Shown in pieces: positions 7,531 through 17,569 of a DNA stretch of 64,000 bases. The notes under the pieces are model-generated. The model searched no databases, was not told the origin of the DNA, and saw only the letters and a list, made by a program, of their open reading frames with translations. The stretch lies in assembly GCF_963678635.1 (NCBI RefSeq), contig NC_087067.1, positions 45,580,515 to 45,644,514 of the forward strand. The letters run 5' to 3'. Position 1 is the stretch's first letter. Each line of letters begins with the position of its first letter. This DNA comes from Symsagittifera roscoffensis (Eukaryota; Xenacoelomorpha; Acoela; Convolutidae). The translations under genes were made by a program, and so were the position numbers.

Positions 7531-10350
7531 CTAAAAATTGCTACTACAGCTTGTCCTGGTTGTAATTTTTACTTTTCTATCCAAAAAAAATGGTACCTTA
7601 GTTTCGTCTGTTATTATCCTATTAATTGGTCTCTTAACATACTTTCGGTCCGGGTTTCTAATCCGTATTAGACCGTTGTTCAAGTCAATCATCACGTCAA
7701 AATTCCTGACAAAGTCTCTGCCCAAGATGAATTGGTCGGCGTCGTCCAGATTCTCTACCACCAGGAAGCTCATCCAAAGATCCCGTCCTCCCATGTGGAG
7801 GACCGTTATTGGTGTTCTTCCGGCCACGTAGATAGCTCCTCGATTGGCGGCGGCCAGTCGGAGATTCGTTGGAATTAGATCTTCCCGCGTGAAGCCCATT
7901 CTTTCCCAAGTTTTTATCGGCATCACACTCACTACCGCTCCTGTGTCCAGAAGCCCTGTGACTCCGATTTTTGTTCCGTTGGTGTCGAGCAGATGTGCGG
8001 TCACATCTGCTTCATATCCAATGTGTACCGCGTCTTGTTCCATCATGGCGTCATGGCCTATCCTGCGGACTTTGAGTTCCTCTTCACCCAAATAGATCTG
8101 CCCCATTTGGTCATCATCTGTTGTTAAATAAGTCCTGGTGTAGATACTGATTCCATCCACGTTCAGCATTATTTGATACGGCCCATAGACCTCCATGTAG
8201 CGTCCATGAAGTTTCTTCATGCGAGGGCCACCCATCGTTAGTAGTGCTCGCACAGCTCTCGACTCGGTGCGTGGCTCCACCTGCCTCAGATAATCTGCAT
8301 ATGTGTCCAAATGCATTAAAGTGAACTCTGATGGTTCACTCAGATTTCTTATTACCTGGTGTCCAGCCACTGAGATTATCGACTGTATCTTATTTCCCTG
8401 CGGCACCATGCCGAACCTCTTACCGGAGATCACTTTAAGTTTCATGTCTAAACTGCTTGGTGTTTTCGTCTCCTCGAACTCCGTTGCTTCGAAGGTATTC
8501 AATTGCTCCTGAAGCTTTTCATTTTCCAGTTCAAGTTTTACTTTTTGTTCGATCTCTTTTGTCACCAATTCCTGCTGTACTCTATTCAGAGCATCCCTTG
8601 CGGCTGCCTTATAATCAATCTTGAAGTCGTCAGCCGCAGTTGCTGGTTCCGGCTCACGTGCCTTCTCTGTTACCGCTTGCATCTTCTTTGCCGCCAGCTC
8701 TTGAGGTTTATCCTTTCTGCGTGCCTCCGCTTCACTCAAAAGTCGAGCCTTGCTGGCTTTCACTCCTGACAAAGCTTCTTCATGTCTTGGATGCTTGATG
8801 TCTGCCACTGCATCCCAGAATTGCGGACAATCTGATTTAAAATGACCTTCCAAGTTGCAAAAGAAACATCTCGGGCCGAATTTCGCAATTACTCCTCTCA
8901 TGAAATCCTCATGGTCCAACTCTGACGCATCTTCGTCCTCGAGGCTAAAACCTATTGCTTTCATGCCTTGTTTGTAAGCTGGGCATGCTGACACATGATG
9001 GTCTGTTGAACTGCAATTAGCACAAGAGCGTCTCTTGTCCATATCATCCCTCGGTTTGTACCAATTGTTCCCTTGGTTTGCTGGTCCGTTGTTAAAATTG
9101 CCATAATTGTTCTTGTAATATCCAGATCTCGAAGGAGGTTTCAACAAAAGATACTCCTTTGATTTGAGCCTCAACTCCTCCGGTGTTGGCGCATTGGTTG
9201 ATAGTGGTGTGTAATGCGTTGCTAGCATCGTACGAAGTTCATCATTCTTCACACCATCGATAAATTTCGAGGCTACGGCCAAGTTCATCCTTCGGTTTGA
9301 CTCGTCCGGTTGGCTGCGTCTCCTCAGCATTTCCAAATCATCGAGAAACTTGTCTATCGTTTCCTCCTCTCGTTGCCTCCGTTTCTCGAAGCGCATCATC
9401 GCCTGGTGCCTCTGCACCCCTGATCCAAAACGGTTTAACAAGATCTCGAAGATTTTCTCAGCAGTGTCACGTTGATATTGCTTCTTGGCCATGACACAGT
9501 TCAGGGCTGTCCCTTCTAAATTGCTGGTGAGCGCACTGCATTCCTGTCTCTCCGACAAGTCCTCTTCCTCGAAATGCAGCTTCATTACCTCTATCCAGGT
9601 ATCAATACAGCCATCAGATTCGTCTTTGTAGCATCTTGGTTTCTTAAAGACTCTTCTGGACTTCTCACTGCGTTCATTGGTTCTTGATAACCTTGTCAGG
9701 AATGTCTCCAAAGACCTGTTTAGGGGTTCAAATGCTGTGGCCATTGCTGTAGCATTCCTTGAGTGTCCTGCTTGAGTGTCCTCACACCTCGTCGAAGGCT
9801 CTGTATGAGGTGCATCCCTGCAATCCGAATCGCCGTGAGTGTTTCCCGCTTGGCCCACATGACTCCTCCTCGGGCTTGCATGCCCCCTGTTGCCGGAATC
9901 ACTTCTCCCAGTCGCATGTGTGCCTTGCGTTGGTCGTTCGTTAGAGGTCTGTCTGTTCCCCGTTGAACTTGCTCTACTGTTCGGGCCCCATGCTCCATTA
10001 CCCCTTGTGGCATAGCCTGATGAACTGCCCCTGCCTCTAGTGGATCCATACGTCTTCCTCTTTTGATGTTGATTGAAGTTCAACCTCGGTTCCCTGCTGG
10101 GACCTCCCGAGTTCGGTTCTCCTTCTTTTGGTCCACTCTTGCTGCTTAGTAGCCCGTCCAACCTATCCATGATAGCCTGAGTTCGCCGCTCCATCATGGC
10201 GTCTATCTTTGTGTCAAGAGTCCCAAGAGACTGCTCTTGCTGAATTCTTAACCTCTCCATGTCGTCTCTTAAGCGTAACTCTCGCTGTTCCGCCTCTCTT
10301 GTCATTCGCGACAAGTTCTTCGCCATATGCTCGTCCGTTCTTTCTTTCAA
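7531..10350 (-). CDS. Gag capsid-nucleocapsid-protease ORF, element 1
   Basis: 939 codons. Parts in order: an N-terminal coiled coil (about residues 1-65); a low-complexity Gly/Ser/Arg/Asn region; a capsid-like helical domain ('CIDTWIEVMKLHFEEEDLS' ... 'FEILLNRFG' ... 'FIDGVKNDELRTMLATHY'); two CCHC zinc knuckles, 'CANCSSTDHHVSAC' and 'CFFCNLEGHFKSDC'; a Lys/Glu-rich coiled coil; and an aspartic protease with 'GLLDTGAVVSVMP' and the 'QFILGRDF' strand. It would assemble virus-like particles, bind genomic RNA and process the polyprotein. The start overlaps the preceding ORF by ATGA. Confidence 0.9.
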   Translation of the reverse strand: MKERTDEHMAKNLSRMTREAEQRELRLRDDMERLRIQQEQSLGTLDTKIDAMMERRTQAIMDRLDGLLSSKSGPKEGEPNSGGPSREPRLNFNQHQKRKTYGSTRGRGSSSGYATRGNGAWGPNSRASSTGNRQTSNERPTQGTHATGRSDSGNRGHASPRRSHVGQAGNTHGDSDCRDAPHTEPSTRCEDTQAGHSRNATAMATAFEPLNRSLETFLTRLSRTNERSEKSRRVFKKPRCYKDESDGCIDTWIEVMKLHFEEEDLSERQECSALTSNLEGTALNCVMAKKQYQRDTAEKIFEILLNRFGSGVQRHQAMMRFEKRRQREEETIDKFLDDLEMLRRRSQPDESNRRMNLAVASKFIDGVKNDELRTMLATHYTPLSTNAPTPEELRLKSKEYLLLKPPSRSGYYKNNYGNFNNGPANQGNNWYKPRDDMDKRRSCANCSSTDHHVSACPAYKQGMKAIGFSLEDEDASELDHEDFMRGVIAKFGPRCFFCNLEGHFKSDCPQFWDAVADIKHPRHEEALSGVKASKARLLSEAEARRKDKPQELAAKKMQAVTEKAREPEPATAADDFKIDYKAAARDALNRVQQELVTKEIEQKVKLELENEKLQEQLNTFEATEFEETKTPSSLDMKLKVISGKRFGMVPQGNKIQSIISVAGHQVIRNLSEPSEFTLMHLDTYADYLRQVEPRTESRAVRALLTMGGPRMKKLHGRYMEVYGPYQIMLNVDGISIYTRTYLTTDDDQMGQIYLGEEELKVRRIGHDAMMEQDAVHIGYEADVTAHLLDTNGTKIGVTGLLDTGAVVSVMPIKTWERMGFTREDLIPTNLRLAAANRGAIYVAGRTPITVLHMGGRDLWMSFLVVENLDDADQFILGRDFVRNFDVMIDLNNGLIRIRNPDRKYVKRPINRIITDETKVPFFLDRKVKITTRTSCSSNF

Positions 10351-11423
10351 GCGTTTTCGCTCCTGCCAACTTCCTGTCTATTGCGGTTTATTTCTTCCCG
10401 CAGACTTTCTCTTTCAATGTGAACTGCTCTTTCTAGTTCACTCATCCTTATTGACATCTGCTCGTTTTGTTCTCCTAAACTGTCCACTATGTTGTTTAAA
10501 GCTTCTTCTAGTGCTGCCCCGTTATCCACGAGTGGCGTCACTAGTGGCGGTGTAACCCTGTCGGTCCCAGGTAGCTTCGTGCTGGTGTAGATCCGGGCCT
10601 TGACTCTCTGTCTCGACGTCTTCTCATTATCTATTTCAGGATCCGCTAACGCGTTGCCTAGCCCTCTGGTTCTATTCTCTCCAGTTTGTGGCTCTGAACT
10701 TGTCCTAATCGCGAAGTCTTTTGACTGGCCCGGTGTGTTTGCCTCTTTGCTTATCGTTGTCACTACACCAAATTTGTCCATGGTTCCAGTCTCTCTTCCG
10801 ACGTATGCCTCGTTCTCCTGGATCGAACTATTGAGGCTGACTTGAGATCCAAAGTCCCCTTGCCCCTCTTCATCCTCTTCCTCCTGGGATTCACCGTCGT
10901 TTCCTGCTCCTCCTCCCATGCGGAATGGAAAGATGTTTCCGAAGGTGTTCTTCATTCTTTCTGAGAATGATGATGACGTTGTTTGTTTCCCAGTTCCGCC
11001 TGCCATCATAGTGTTGTCTGTCGGAGATCTTCTAGTCGCCGCTACTTCAGTTGAGATGTCGGACAGTTCCGACATCTTTTCTCGATCCAATGTCCCGGTG
11101 GAAGTGGCAAAATCATGGCCTTGTTCTACCGGAGTAGATTCACTCGCCAGCCTTCTGCCTCTCCCTTCCAGTCCATTTACTTCCTGGTTGTCGTTCATGG
11201 TATGGTCTGTATTGACCTCCACTTCCAACAGTTCTCTTTGCTCTTCTGAGGTCTTCTGACTTCTCGTTTCGACCATTCTGCCTGAAACCGTCTCCCCTTT
11301 GTCGGACCGGGATCGCTTGATCCAATCCACAAAAGGATCGGTCATCGTTTTTCTTTGCTTTTCAGGTATGAATTTCCTGGAGCTATTACCTCGTTTTGGT
11401 ATCCTTGACTTGTCTAGACTCAT
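10347..11423 (-). CDS. First ORF of element 1 (pre-Gag, disordered)
   Basis: 358 codons with a basic N-terminus, then a long Ser/Thr/Glu/Asn-rich disordered middle with an acidic Gln/Glu/Asp run, and a C-terminal coiled coil ('LEEALNNIVDSLGEQNEQMS' onward). No known domain. It ends in an ATGA overlap with the Gag-protease ORF. Position and style suggest a matrix-like or RNA-chaperone part split from Gag; this is inference. Confidence 0.65.
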   Translation of the reverse strand: MSLDKSRIPKRGNSSRKFIPEKQRKTMTDPFVDWIKRSRSDKGETVSGRMVETRSQKTSEEQRELLEVEVNTDHTMNDNQEVNGLEGRGRRLASESTPVEQGHDFATSTGTLDREKMSELSDISTEVAATRRSPTDNTMMAGGTGKQTTSSSFSERMKNTFGNIFPFRMGGGAGNDGESQEEEDEEGQGDFGSQVSLNSSIQENEAYVGRETGTMDKFGVVTTISKEANTPGQSKDFAIRTSSEPQTGENRTRGLGNALADPEIDNEKTSRQRVKARIYTSTKLPGTDRVTPPLVTPLVDNGAALEEALNNIVDSLGEQNEQMSIRMSELERAVHIERESLREEINRNRQEVGRSENA

Positions 11424-12204
11424 TCTCTATTTGTCACTTTTTAATGCCTATACTTAACTCGATTGCTAGAGACCTTATAGTTTTATTAACAATAATAATG
11501 ACACAACACAATAATTTTCACAAGTTTCTATTAAATAGTGACCACGAATCCCTGTATGTTATCAGAGTACAGTTTGTATAAAATTTATTCACACTAACCG
11601 AATATCGGTGGTAAGATTTGAAAACTAGCACAATATGATGTTATCAGTCAATTTAAAAGATAGTGTACTCACTACCCAATCAAGCACAGTTTATTTTGAT
11701 TTAAAATCAAAAACCAAAATATATATATTTAATGTCAAACTATGAATACCTCTATGAAAAAAAACGTATGTGTAATGTACTCTTAGTCGGTCGCAGTACA
11801 ATAGTCGAACCCGTCTTTTAAAGAAAAAGCCTTCCCTGCTCGGTGCTGCACCAAACAGACAAAACTTTGAGGCAGTAATTTTCTCAAGTGGGCGTCTATT
11901 GCACCCACCGAGTACTGTGTTACCTATCTGCCTTCGGACTGCCCGAGCTAGACCTACTAAATTCCTCAGGGCAGTCACTTTTCCCAAAAACGTATTATGT
12001 TACAATCCACACCAATGAATCACGCTCTTTTTAATTTAGACTTAGTGTCGCGAATATCCGAGTTCGGACCTGTTTTGTATTAGTCTGGTTCTTATTGAAA
12101 GGCAAGTTACCAGTGCAGTCACTGATAGCTAGCCTATGTGCTAATAACCTAATACCTCTCACTTTTTAGTTTTTCTTTCGTCTACCTAAGTCCTTGAATA
12201 AAAA

Positions 12205-15200
12205 AAAAATCCCTCCGGATTGGCACAAATAGGACCCTTCCGGACTAACAGAATCTAGACCCTTCCGGATTGGGACCCCTCTGATTTGGTTAATATAAGA
12301 CCCCTCCGGATTTGGACCCCTCCGAATTAGCAACTATAAGACCCCTCCGGATTCGGACCCCTCCTAACTTGAAAAATCTTTGACCCCTCCGGATTGGGAG
12401 CCCTCCGGTTTTGTAAAAGTAGCTTTTCGGAGCTTACCTTCTTTCAACCTATACCCCTCCGGATACGTTCTCCGATGCAATTTTGCTCTTTCAATTAACT
12501 AAGAAGGGTATGTGCTACTTTCCTAGACCCTTCCGGATTGAAGTTAAGCCTCTTATTTGACAATTCACACCGACGGTGAAGGGTCTTATCGCTCGCCTAA
12601 CTTCGGCTCGATTAAGGTTTTGCTGTGCCTTTAGCCTTCCCTTTTCGTCTAGAACAGCCCAAAGTTACTTTATTCAACCGCTATCACCTTTTAGTAGGGG
12701 TATAAGGGCTTTTCTAGAAGAAATTTATAAAACGTGAAGGGTGTACCCTTCCAAATTGAGGAATTTGCTAAAAACAATCTCAAAAAAAATTTCACGCTTC
12801 CTTTTCCGAAAAACTTTTGTCCCTATCAGTAAGCTCAGCTAATTTCTGATCTATTGGTACCAAGATCAACTCGATATGCCCAGTAGTTCCAAAGTTATTA
12901 ACCAAAACGTTTTTCTCTCTTTTAGGTTCCGCCTAATAGAAACTTTTTCCGCAAATCTGGTCCTTTCGACCTAAAAATTATTGATCCGAGCTCAGAAGGC
13001 CTATACTCTTCTAGTTCAATGCAAAAGACTCGATCTAAAACGCTTTTGCTGAAAAATTTTGCGAAAAACTATGCTACCTGTACCCCTCCGGATTGATGAA
13101 TCCACTAAATCAAACACGTTAAGTTCAATTTCTCTGCAACCCGGAAGGCTTTCGGGTAGCGGGTTTTAAAACTTGTAGATTCACTAGTGGACGCTGTCCG
13201 AACAACTATTTTTACTGTTGTAACTCAAAAATTTCAAAAAATTTTCTAAATTTATAGTGTTTCGTTTTCTCAAAAATCACGAAAATTCGGTTTTTGGTTC
13301 CAAAATAGTTCCAACCACTTCCGAACTAAACTTAACCGGTTCTATCTATTGTGGTAGTACAGTTACGATGTAACACACTAACTTAGCGCTTTTTTCCGTT
13401 TGAAAAAATATCGATATCTCAAAAATCGCGACTTGTGGGGGGATCAAAATATAGCTATTTTGACCCTAAAAACCGGTCTGTTTTCGTTGTTTTTCACTGA
13501 AAAACGATATAAGACTATTAATAGGCTATATAAGTAATAATATTAGTAATACTATACCCCTCCGGGTTTGTTTAATATCCGAATTAAGGTGCTTAACTCG
13601 GATATTCGCAGTTCGGTGAAGGGTCACTACAGTGCAGCACTGTCGAGCCCCCCACAGATTACTATTTTAATTTTTGTACCAAAAGGGATACAAAACTTGT
13701 TAACGATACCCAACAGTCGATTGTTGTTGTCGTTGAGCCTCTTCTTGTTGCTCCTTGTACTGCTTGCCGGATCAGTCTTCTCCCAAGACCCTTCCGAATT
13801 GAGCGCAAATCAGCTGACCCTTCCGGATTGAGCGCAATTTATCATTAACGTGCTTAAATGCTCAAATAACCCTACAGTAAAAGCCTCACAAACGGGCTAC
13901 AAAACTGATCGTAACGATCTTGACTGATATAAATGCCTGTAACAACAATATATCTATCAACAACAAACGGGGGGGTCGGATCACATCTTGTCTGGGGGGA
14001 TGTTTTCTACTGATTTTTTACTTTTTTTTTTTACTGTTTTTGGTTTTTTCGGTTATTTTTTAATGTTTTTTTGTTTTTCTTGGGTACTATACTACTTTTT
14101 GTTTGGTTTTGTAAATATCTTTAAGTGTTTTTGGTCACGGACCATTCAGGAAATGACGGGACCGCGAATCCCCCCACCCTTCCTGGTTCGTAAATTTTCG
14201 GTCTTAACTAGGTTAAAAAACTATTCACGGTAATCCGAAAGGCTTCCGCGTTCCGAACTACCCTTCCGCCCCGGCGGTTTAGGCCTATTAAGGGCGTTAA
14301 TGTGAGCATCCGCTCGGCGCGGAGTGCTCGTTAACGGTTCTGCCGGTCATGATGTTAAAAAAGAATAACACCCAGGAGCGCCATAAAAACATACATGTAA
14401 CATTCGCCCGGAAGATACATATCGACGGAAAACAAAACTAAGTCTTAAGACGACTGGCTAGCGTCTAAACAGAGCTTTGCATGCTTTTCACCGTCTCTAC
14501 CAAGCCAGTACTTTTCGGTGGTCTTTTCTATCATCGGGTCGACAAAAACGTTACTGCCTTCGGCTTCGGTCAAAACACTCAAATTAACTAGATTACATGC
14601 AGAAAAAGTGAGCTCATGGCTGGGTCTCAGTATCCCCAGACCACGAGGTCACTCCTAAAAACAGGGCTACTACTATTTATTATATTACCCTCTTGTTTTT
14701 GTTCAGTAGATAAAAATCATCATCTCCATCGAAGATGGATCAACCCTTTCCCCCAACTCCTAGCTTCTCATCCCTATCAAAGTGAATCCAGATATTAATT
14801 AAATTCAAGTCAGGACATGACAGGAAGCTAAAAGTTTATGTAACAGGATAAAAGTTTCAGTTCCTTTACCCTTCCGGATTGATGAATCCGCTGGATCAAG
14901 CTCGCTAATCCTGGTTTTCTCTTAATCCGGAAGGTCGTCTCTCACCCTTCACCGTTGTTCGCAACGGCCTTGCAACTATTGTAGCAGCACAATAGTTGCA
15001 ACTCGGAGTGTTCTTCTGTTACTCTGTAACTCGTTGTTGTTTTCCGATCTCAATTTCGTTGTTGTTGCTAGCGCAGCTAATGTTGTTCTCTTTTTCTTTC
15101 TCGTTTTAGTCAAAATGGCCGTTTCTGACGTTTCTCAGAATTATGACGTCATAATTCGAATTTTTGAAATTTTAAAATACCAGAATATTCTAGCCCTCAC

Positions 15201-15262
15201 CGTTTGGCCAATCGTTCCAATAACGTTCCTAATTCTTAATAATCGTCAATCCGGAAGGCCTA
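12205..15262. repeat. Cluster of about fifteen TCCGGA-centred motifs (CCC(C/T)TCCGGATTG)
   Basis: The motif CCCCTCCGGATT or CCCTTCCGGATT recurs near 12211, 12253, 12302, 12347, 12390, 12452, 12527, 13082, 13557 (variant), 13788 (variant), 13818 and 14869. Reverse-sense copies (AATCCGGAAGG or CCCGGAAGG) lie near 13139, 14928 and 15248. The dense part at 12205-12540 has roughly 40-60-base spacing. Two copies extend into a self-complementary CGGATTGATGAATCC. The core is palindromic, suiting a dimeric DNA-binding protein or RNA stem-loops. Confidence 0.75.
14952..15001. repeat. Two adjacent perfect hairpins
   Basis: The first is CCGTTG-TTCG-CAACGG (14952-14967), a 6-bp stem with a TTCG loop. The second is TTGCAACTATTGT-AGCAGC-ACAATAGTTGCAA (14970-15001), a 13-bp perfect stem with a 6-base loop. 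They lie only two bases apart in non-coding DNA, which suggests a structured RNA signal, possibly of the neighbouring retroelement. Confidence 0.8.
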
Positions 15263-15400
15263 CTGCTAAAAATTCGAAGTCTGCATAAATTGCATTTTGG
15301 CCATTCTGGTCGAATGTCACATTTTTCAGAAATTGCAATTTTTAGTCATGTTTAAACATGTACTAAACTTTAATGTCAGAAATTTTCTGTTTGTAACCCT

Positions 15401-15652
15401 GGCACGGCTGCCGCTGAAGCGGAAGAGCGAAAAAATGACAAGTTTAAAGCTCTTGTAGATGATATTTATCTTTTTCAACCGCTAGCTTTTGAAATTCAGG
15501 GCGCGGCTGGCCCCAGCAGAGAAATTTTTTTGAGCAAGCTTTGTAAGAACCTAAGCATATGCAGTGAGGAACACAGAGCAGGCAGCATTTTGAAACAGAG
15601 AATCTCCCTGGCAATACAGATTGCAAATGCCGCTGCGTACTCAGAACAATAA
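15401..15652 (+). pseudogene. Relic of a non-LTR retrotransposon (LINE) ORF2 C-terminus
   Basis: An 83-codon open stretch ends at a TAA at 15650-15652. It contains 'FQPLAFEIQGAAGPSREIFL', Ser-Lys-Leu-Cys-Lys and 'RAGSILKQRISLAIQIANAA'. This matches, from memory, the C-terminal tail common to many metazoan LINE reverse-transcriptase ORFs ('PvAfEvqG..GpS..if...l....D.RagSfl.QRislaiQ.gNAa'). No RT core remains upstream, as expected of a 5'-truncated copy. The stop lies inside an AATAAA-like string, so this may be the original LINE 3' end. Confidence 0.6.
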
Positions 15653-15954
15653 ATGACGAAATAACTTTCGACGAAATTTTTTATTTGTAACACTTGTATA
15701 TTATATTTTCTCGTGCCGAGTTGCGTGTTCTTATTGAAGAAACGTAACCCGTATCGATTTTAATTGAAAATGACTTAAACACTTCATCTTCTTATATCAT
15801 TATCACTTCCATATCTATAAAATTCCAAGGATTTTGACTGGAATACGCGATTAAGGGACTCCTGACTGTAACCTCGGTTACTATGATACTTTTGACCTTC
15901 TGATTACCTTCAATAAATTGTCCTCTTCTAAATCGCATATTTTTAAGAGTTGGT
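15653..15954. other. Intergenic stretch upstream of MPHOSPH6 homologue
   Basis: No coding frame. It presumably holds the promoter and 5' UTR of the gene at 15955; no clear TATA box or other motif stands out. Confidence 0.4.
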
Positions 15955-16638
15955 ATGCCTCGACAAGAAATATCGAAATATTTGAAGCAAATGAAGTTCA
16001 TGAGACGGACAAGAGCTGAAGAAATAGACAAAGAACAATCTGAACAGACTCTTTTTGCGCCCACTAATGACGAATACTGGGTGTTAGACATCCCAGGACT
16101 AGATCAGTTTAAACCTGTTGAAAAATTTCCTCCCATTATATCATTCAATCAATGCTTAGAAATGAAATTTGGTCGCTTTTCGGCTAATGGGCAAAATCCT
16201 CACTTAGAAGCTCTTTTGGAAAAGAGAATGGAAGATAGGAAAATGAGGGAGTTCGATGAGATAATCAATGACTCCTTGCTCACTGAAGAAGAATTATTAG
16301 AATCGTATCTTTCACACGCCAGGCATTCAGTGAAAAGTGTCGGTCAAAAGAAAAACAAAGTGACTAAAGATTCAGTTAATGAAAACAGAAACGAAGCTGT
16401 CGCGATAGTAATTGATGATAAAAGTGAAGAATTCAATACAACGCAAATTGATCATTCTGCTAAAATTACCAGCTTTAGGCAAAAAAGTTCTTGTAAACCG
16501 AAGGGTTTCGGAGTTAAGAAAAAGAAGAGCAATATGTTCACAGGCATTGGTCGAAAAGCAATGTCAATGGGCGGGGTCAACAAGATTTTCAAGTCGGCTA
16601 AAGGTGGTAGTGTGACTAAGAAATTGGGGAAAACTTAG
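15955..16638 (+). CDS. MPHOSPH6: MPHOSPH6 (MPP6) homologue, RNA-exosome cofactor
   Basis: An intronless ORF of 227 codons. The ATG at 15955 is the first after an in-frame TGA 54 bases upstream. The N-terminus 'EISKYLKQMKFMRR' matches the family's 'LSKNLLRMKFMqR', 'DEYWVLDIPGLDQF' matches 'eHWyLDLPeL', and 'KFGRFSANGQNPHLEALLEK' matches 'YGRmSFrGFNPevEkLM'. MPP6 is a nuclear RNA-binding cofactor that docks the MTR4 helicase to the exosome, for example in 5.8S rRNA 3' processing. The human protein is about 160 residues; this one is longer through an acidic middle and a strongly basic Lys/Gly/Ser-rich tail after residue ~180, plausibly RNA-binding or nuclear-targeting. Flanked by a LINE relic and a MITE. 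The lack of introns could mean a retrocopy, but the frame is intact and the conserved blocks are all present. Confidence 0.82.
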   Translation: MPRQEISKYLKQMKFMRRTRAEEIDKEQSEQTLFAPTNDEYWVLDIPGLDQFKPVEKFPPIISFNQCLEMKFGRFSANGQNPHLEALLEKRMEDRKMREFDEIINDSLLTEEELLESYLSHARHSVKSVGQKKNKVTKDSVNENRNEAVAIVIDDKSEEFNTTQIDHSAKITSFRQKSSCKPKGFGVKKKKSNMFTGIGRKAMSMGGVNKIFKSAKGGSVTKKLGKT

Positions 16639-17101
16639 ACTCGATTTGCGGTTTGTTGTTTTGTTTCATAATTTTCCATTCAAAGTTTTTATAAAAGTGT
16701 CATTTATACAAAAGAAATACGTGCTTTTGGTTTTCATACAATTGAAACAATGAAAAAATTGAGCAGTAATTCAATTTCGGAAAGAAGAAAAATAGCCGCG
16801 ATAGTTATGAACGTAAACCAGAGAAGTTAAGAAAACGAAGAACAATTGTTCACAGCCCTCTCAAAAAGAAATGCTAATGAGCAACGGCGGTGGTCAGCAA
16901 TAGTTTTAATCACGCTATAAGTTGTAGCCTGACTAAAGTATGGGAGATACTAGACTCGACTGGATATTTTAGTTCATTACACAACGTAGGTAATGTTTTT
17001 CTGTCAACTTACCACTTTTTCCATCAAAAGCAGTTCAAATATGGACGGCTTATGACATTTAACACAAAGGACATTTAATGATGTTCTTTTCCTTTGTTAA
17101 A
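16639..17101. other. 3' flank of MPHOSPH6 homologue
   Basis: AT-rich; no gene or repeat recognised. There is no canonical AATAAA close to the stop codon. Confidence 0.4.
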
Positions 17102-17569
17102 AGTGATTGTGACAGGACTAGTTTTCAAAAAATTAGGTGGAATCCTCCTTTATGCGCAGACAGAATACCCGAAAATTTTGGGGAAAAACTACTCAAACTT
17201 GTGCCGGATGAAAACGAAGTGTGAAAACCCTTGGACACTAGTCCTAAAGCCTATACTACCACTGAACGTTCGCCATTCACACCCTAAGCCTAAATGTAAA
17301 AGTATTTAACCTGCTATCGTTTTTCATAAATTTTGGGAAGATTGAAGTTTGTCAATTTGCTGGTCTACTTTATCAAAAAGTTTGTATGAGTTATACATTC
17401 GTGATGCTCAACGCTTAAGCGCGAATTATTTCAGCAGGGCGTATCAATTCAAAAAGCGACATTCAAATAATCATTCCACACTTAGACTTTCCCGTAAACA
17501 ACTTTTCTTACACTGTGTAATGGAAACTGATGTTCAAATTTTTTGAAAACTAGTCCTGTCACAATCACT
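17102..17569. mobile_element. MITE with 33-bp perfect terminal inverted repeats
   Basis: The left end begins AGTGATTGTGACAGGACTAG and continues to 33 bases; the right end (17537-17569) is its exact reverse complement. Total length is 468 bp with no transposase. No clear target-site duplication is seen, so the exact edges may be a few bases off. The perfect TIR suggests a recent insertion; superfamily undetermined. Confidence 0.78.

Larger units (their letters stand above)
1..11423 (-). mobile_element. LTR retrotransposon 1, Ty3/Gypsy (Metaviridae) type, coding part; continues past the left edge
   Basis: In the minus-strand direction the parts are: a disordered first ORF, Gag with two CCHC knuckles and an aspartic protease, RT plus RNase H, integrase with HHCC zinc finger and DDE core, an acidic ORF, a macro-like segment and an SGNH-hydrolase ORF. 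The RT-RNase H-IN order marks Ty3/Gypsy; the Gag/protease style suggests a Mag-like lineage (inference). Most frames are long and open, so the in-window part looks nearly whole, with perhaps one break in the 3' accessory region, and is probably young. No pair of LTRs can be aligned because the 3' end is outside the window, so age cannot be read from LTR divergence. The 5' boundary lies somewhere in 11424-15400. Confidence 0.9.
11424..15400. other. Non-coding leader/LTR-like region upstream of element 1 ORFs
   Basis: No convincing coding frame in almost 4 kb. It holds a cluster of TCCGGA-centred motifs, two hairpins and T-rich stretches. By position it should include the 5' leader and probably the 5' LTR of the minus-strand element. 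I could not fix LTR ends or a primer-binding site: no tRNA-tail sequence followed by a TG LTR edge stands out, and the partner LTR is off the window. Confidence 0.5.

Noticed and set aside
11691-11987. Minus-strand 98-codon open frame upstream of the first ORF of element 1
   Set aside because: No domain, lies in the leader or LTR-like region; probably chance, though a short upstream ORF cannot be excluded.
13568-14233. Open frames with hydrophobic stretches in the non-coding region upstream of element 1
   Set aside because: T-rich low-complexity DNA gives Leu/Phe runs; no domain, and they overlap the TCCGGA motif array.
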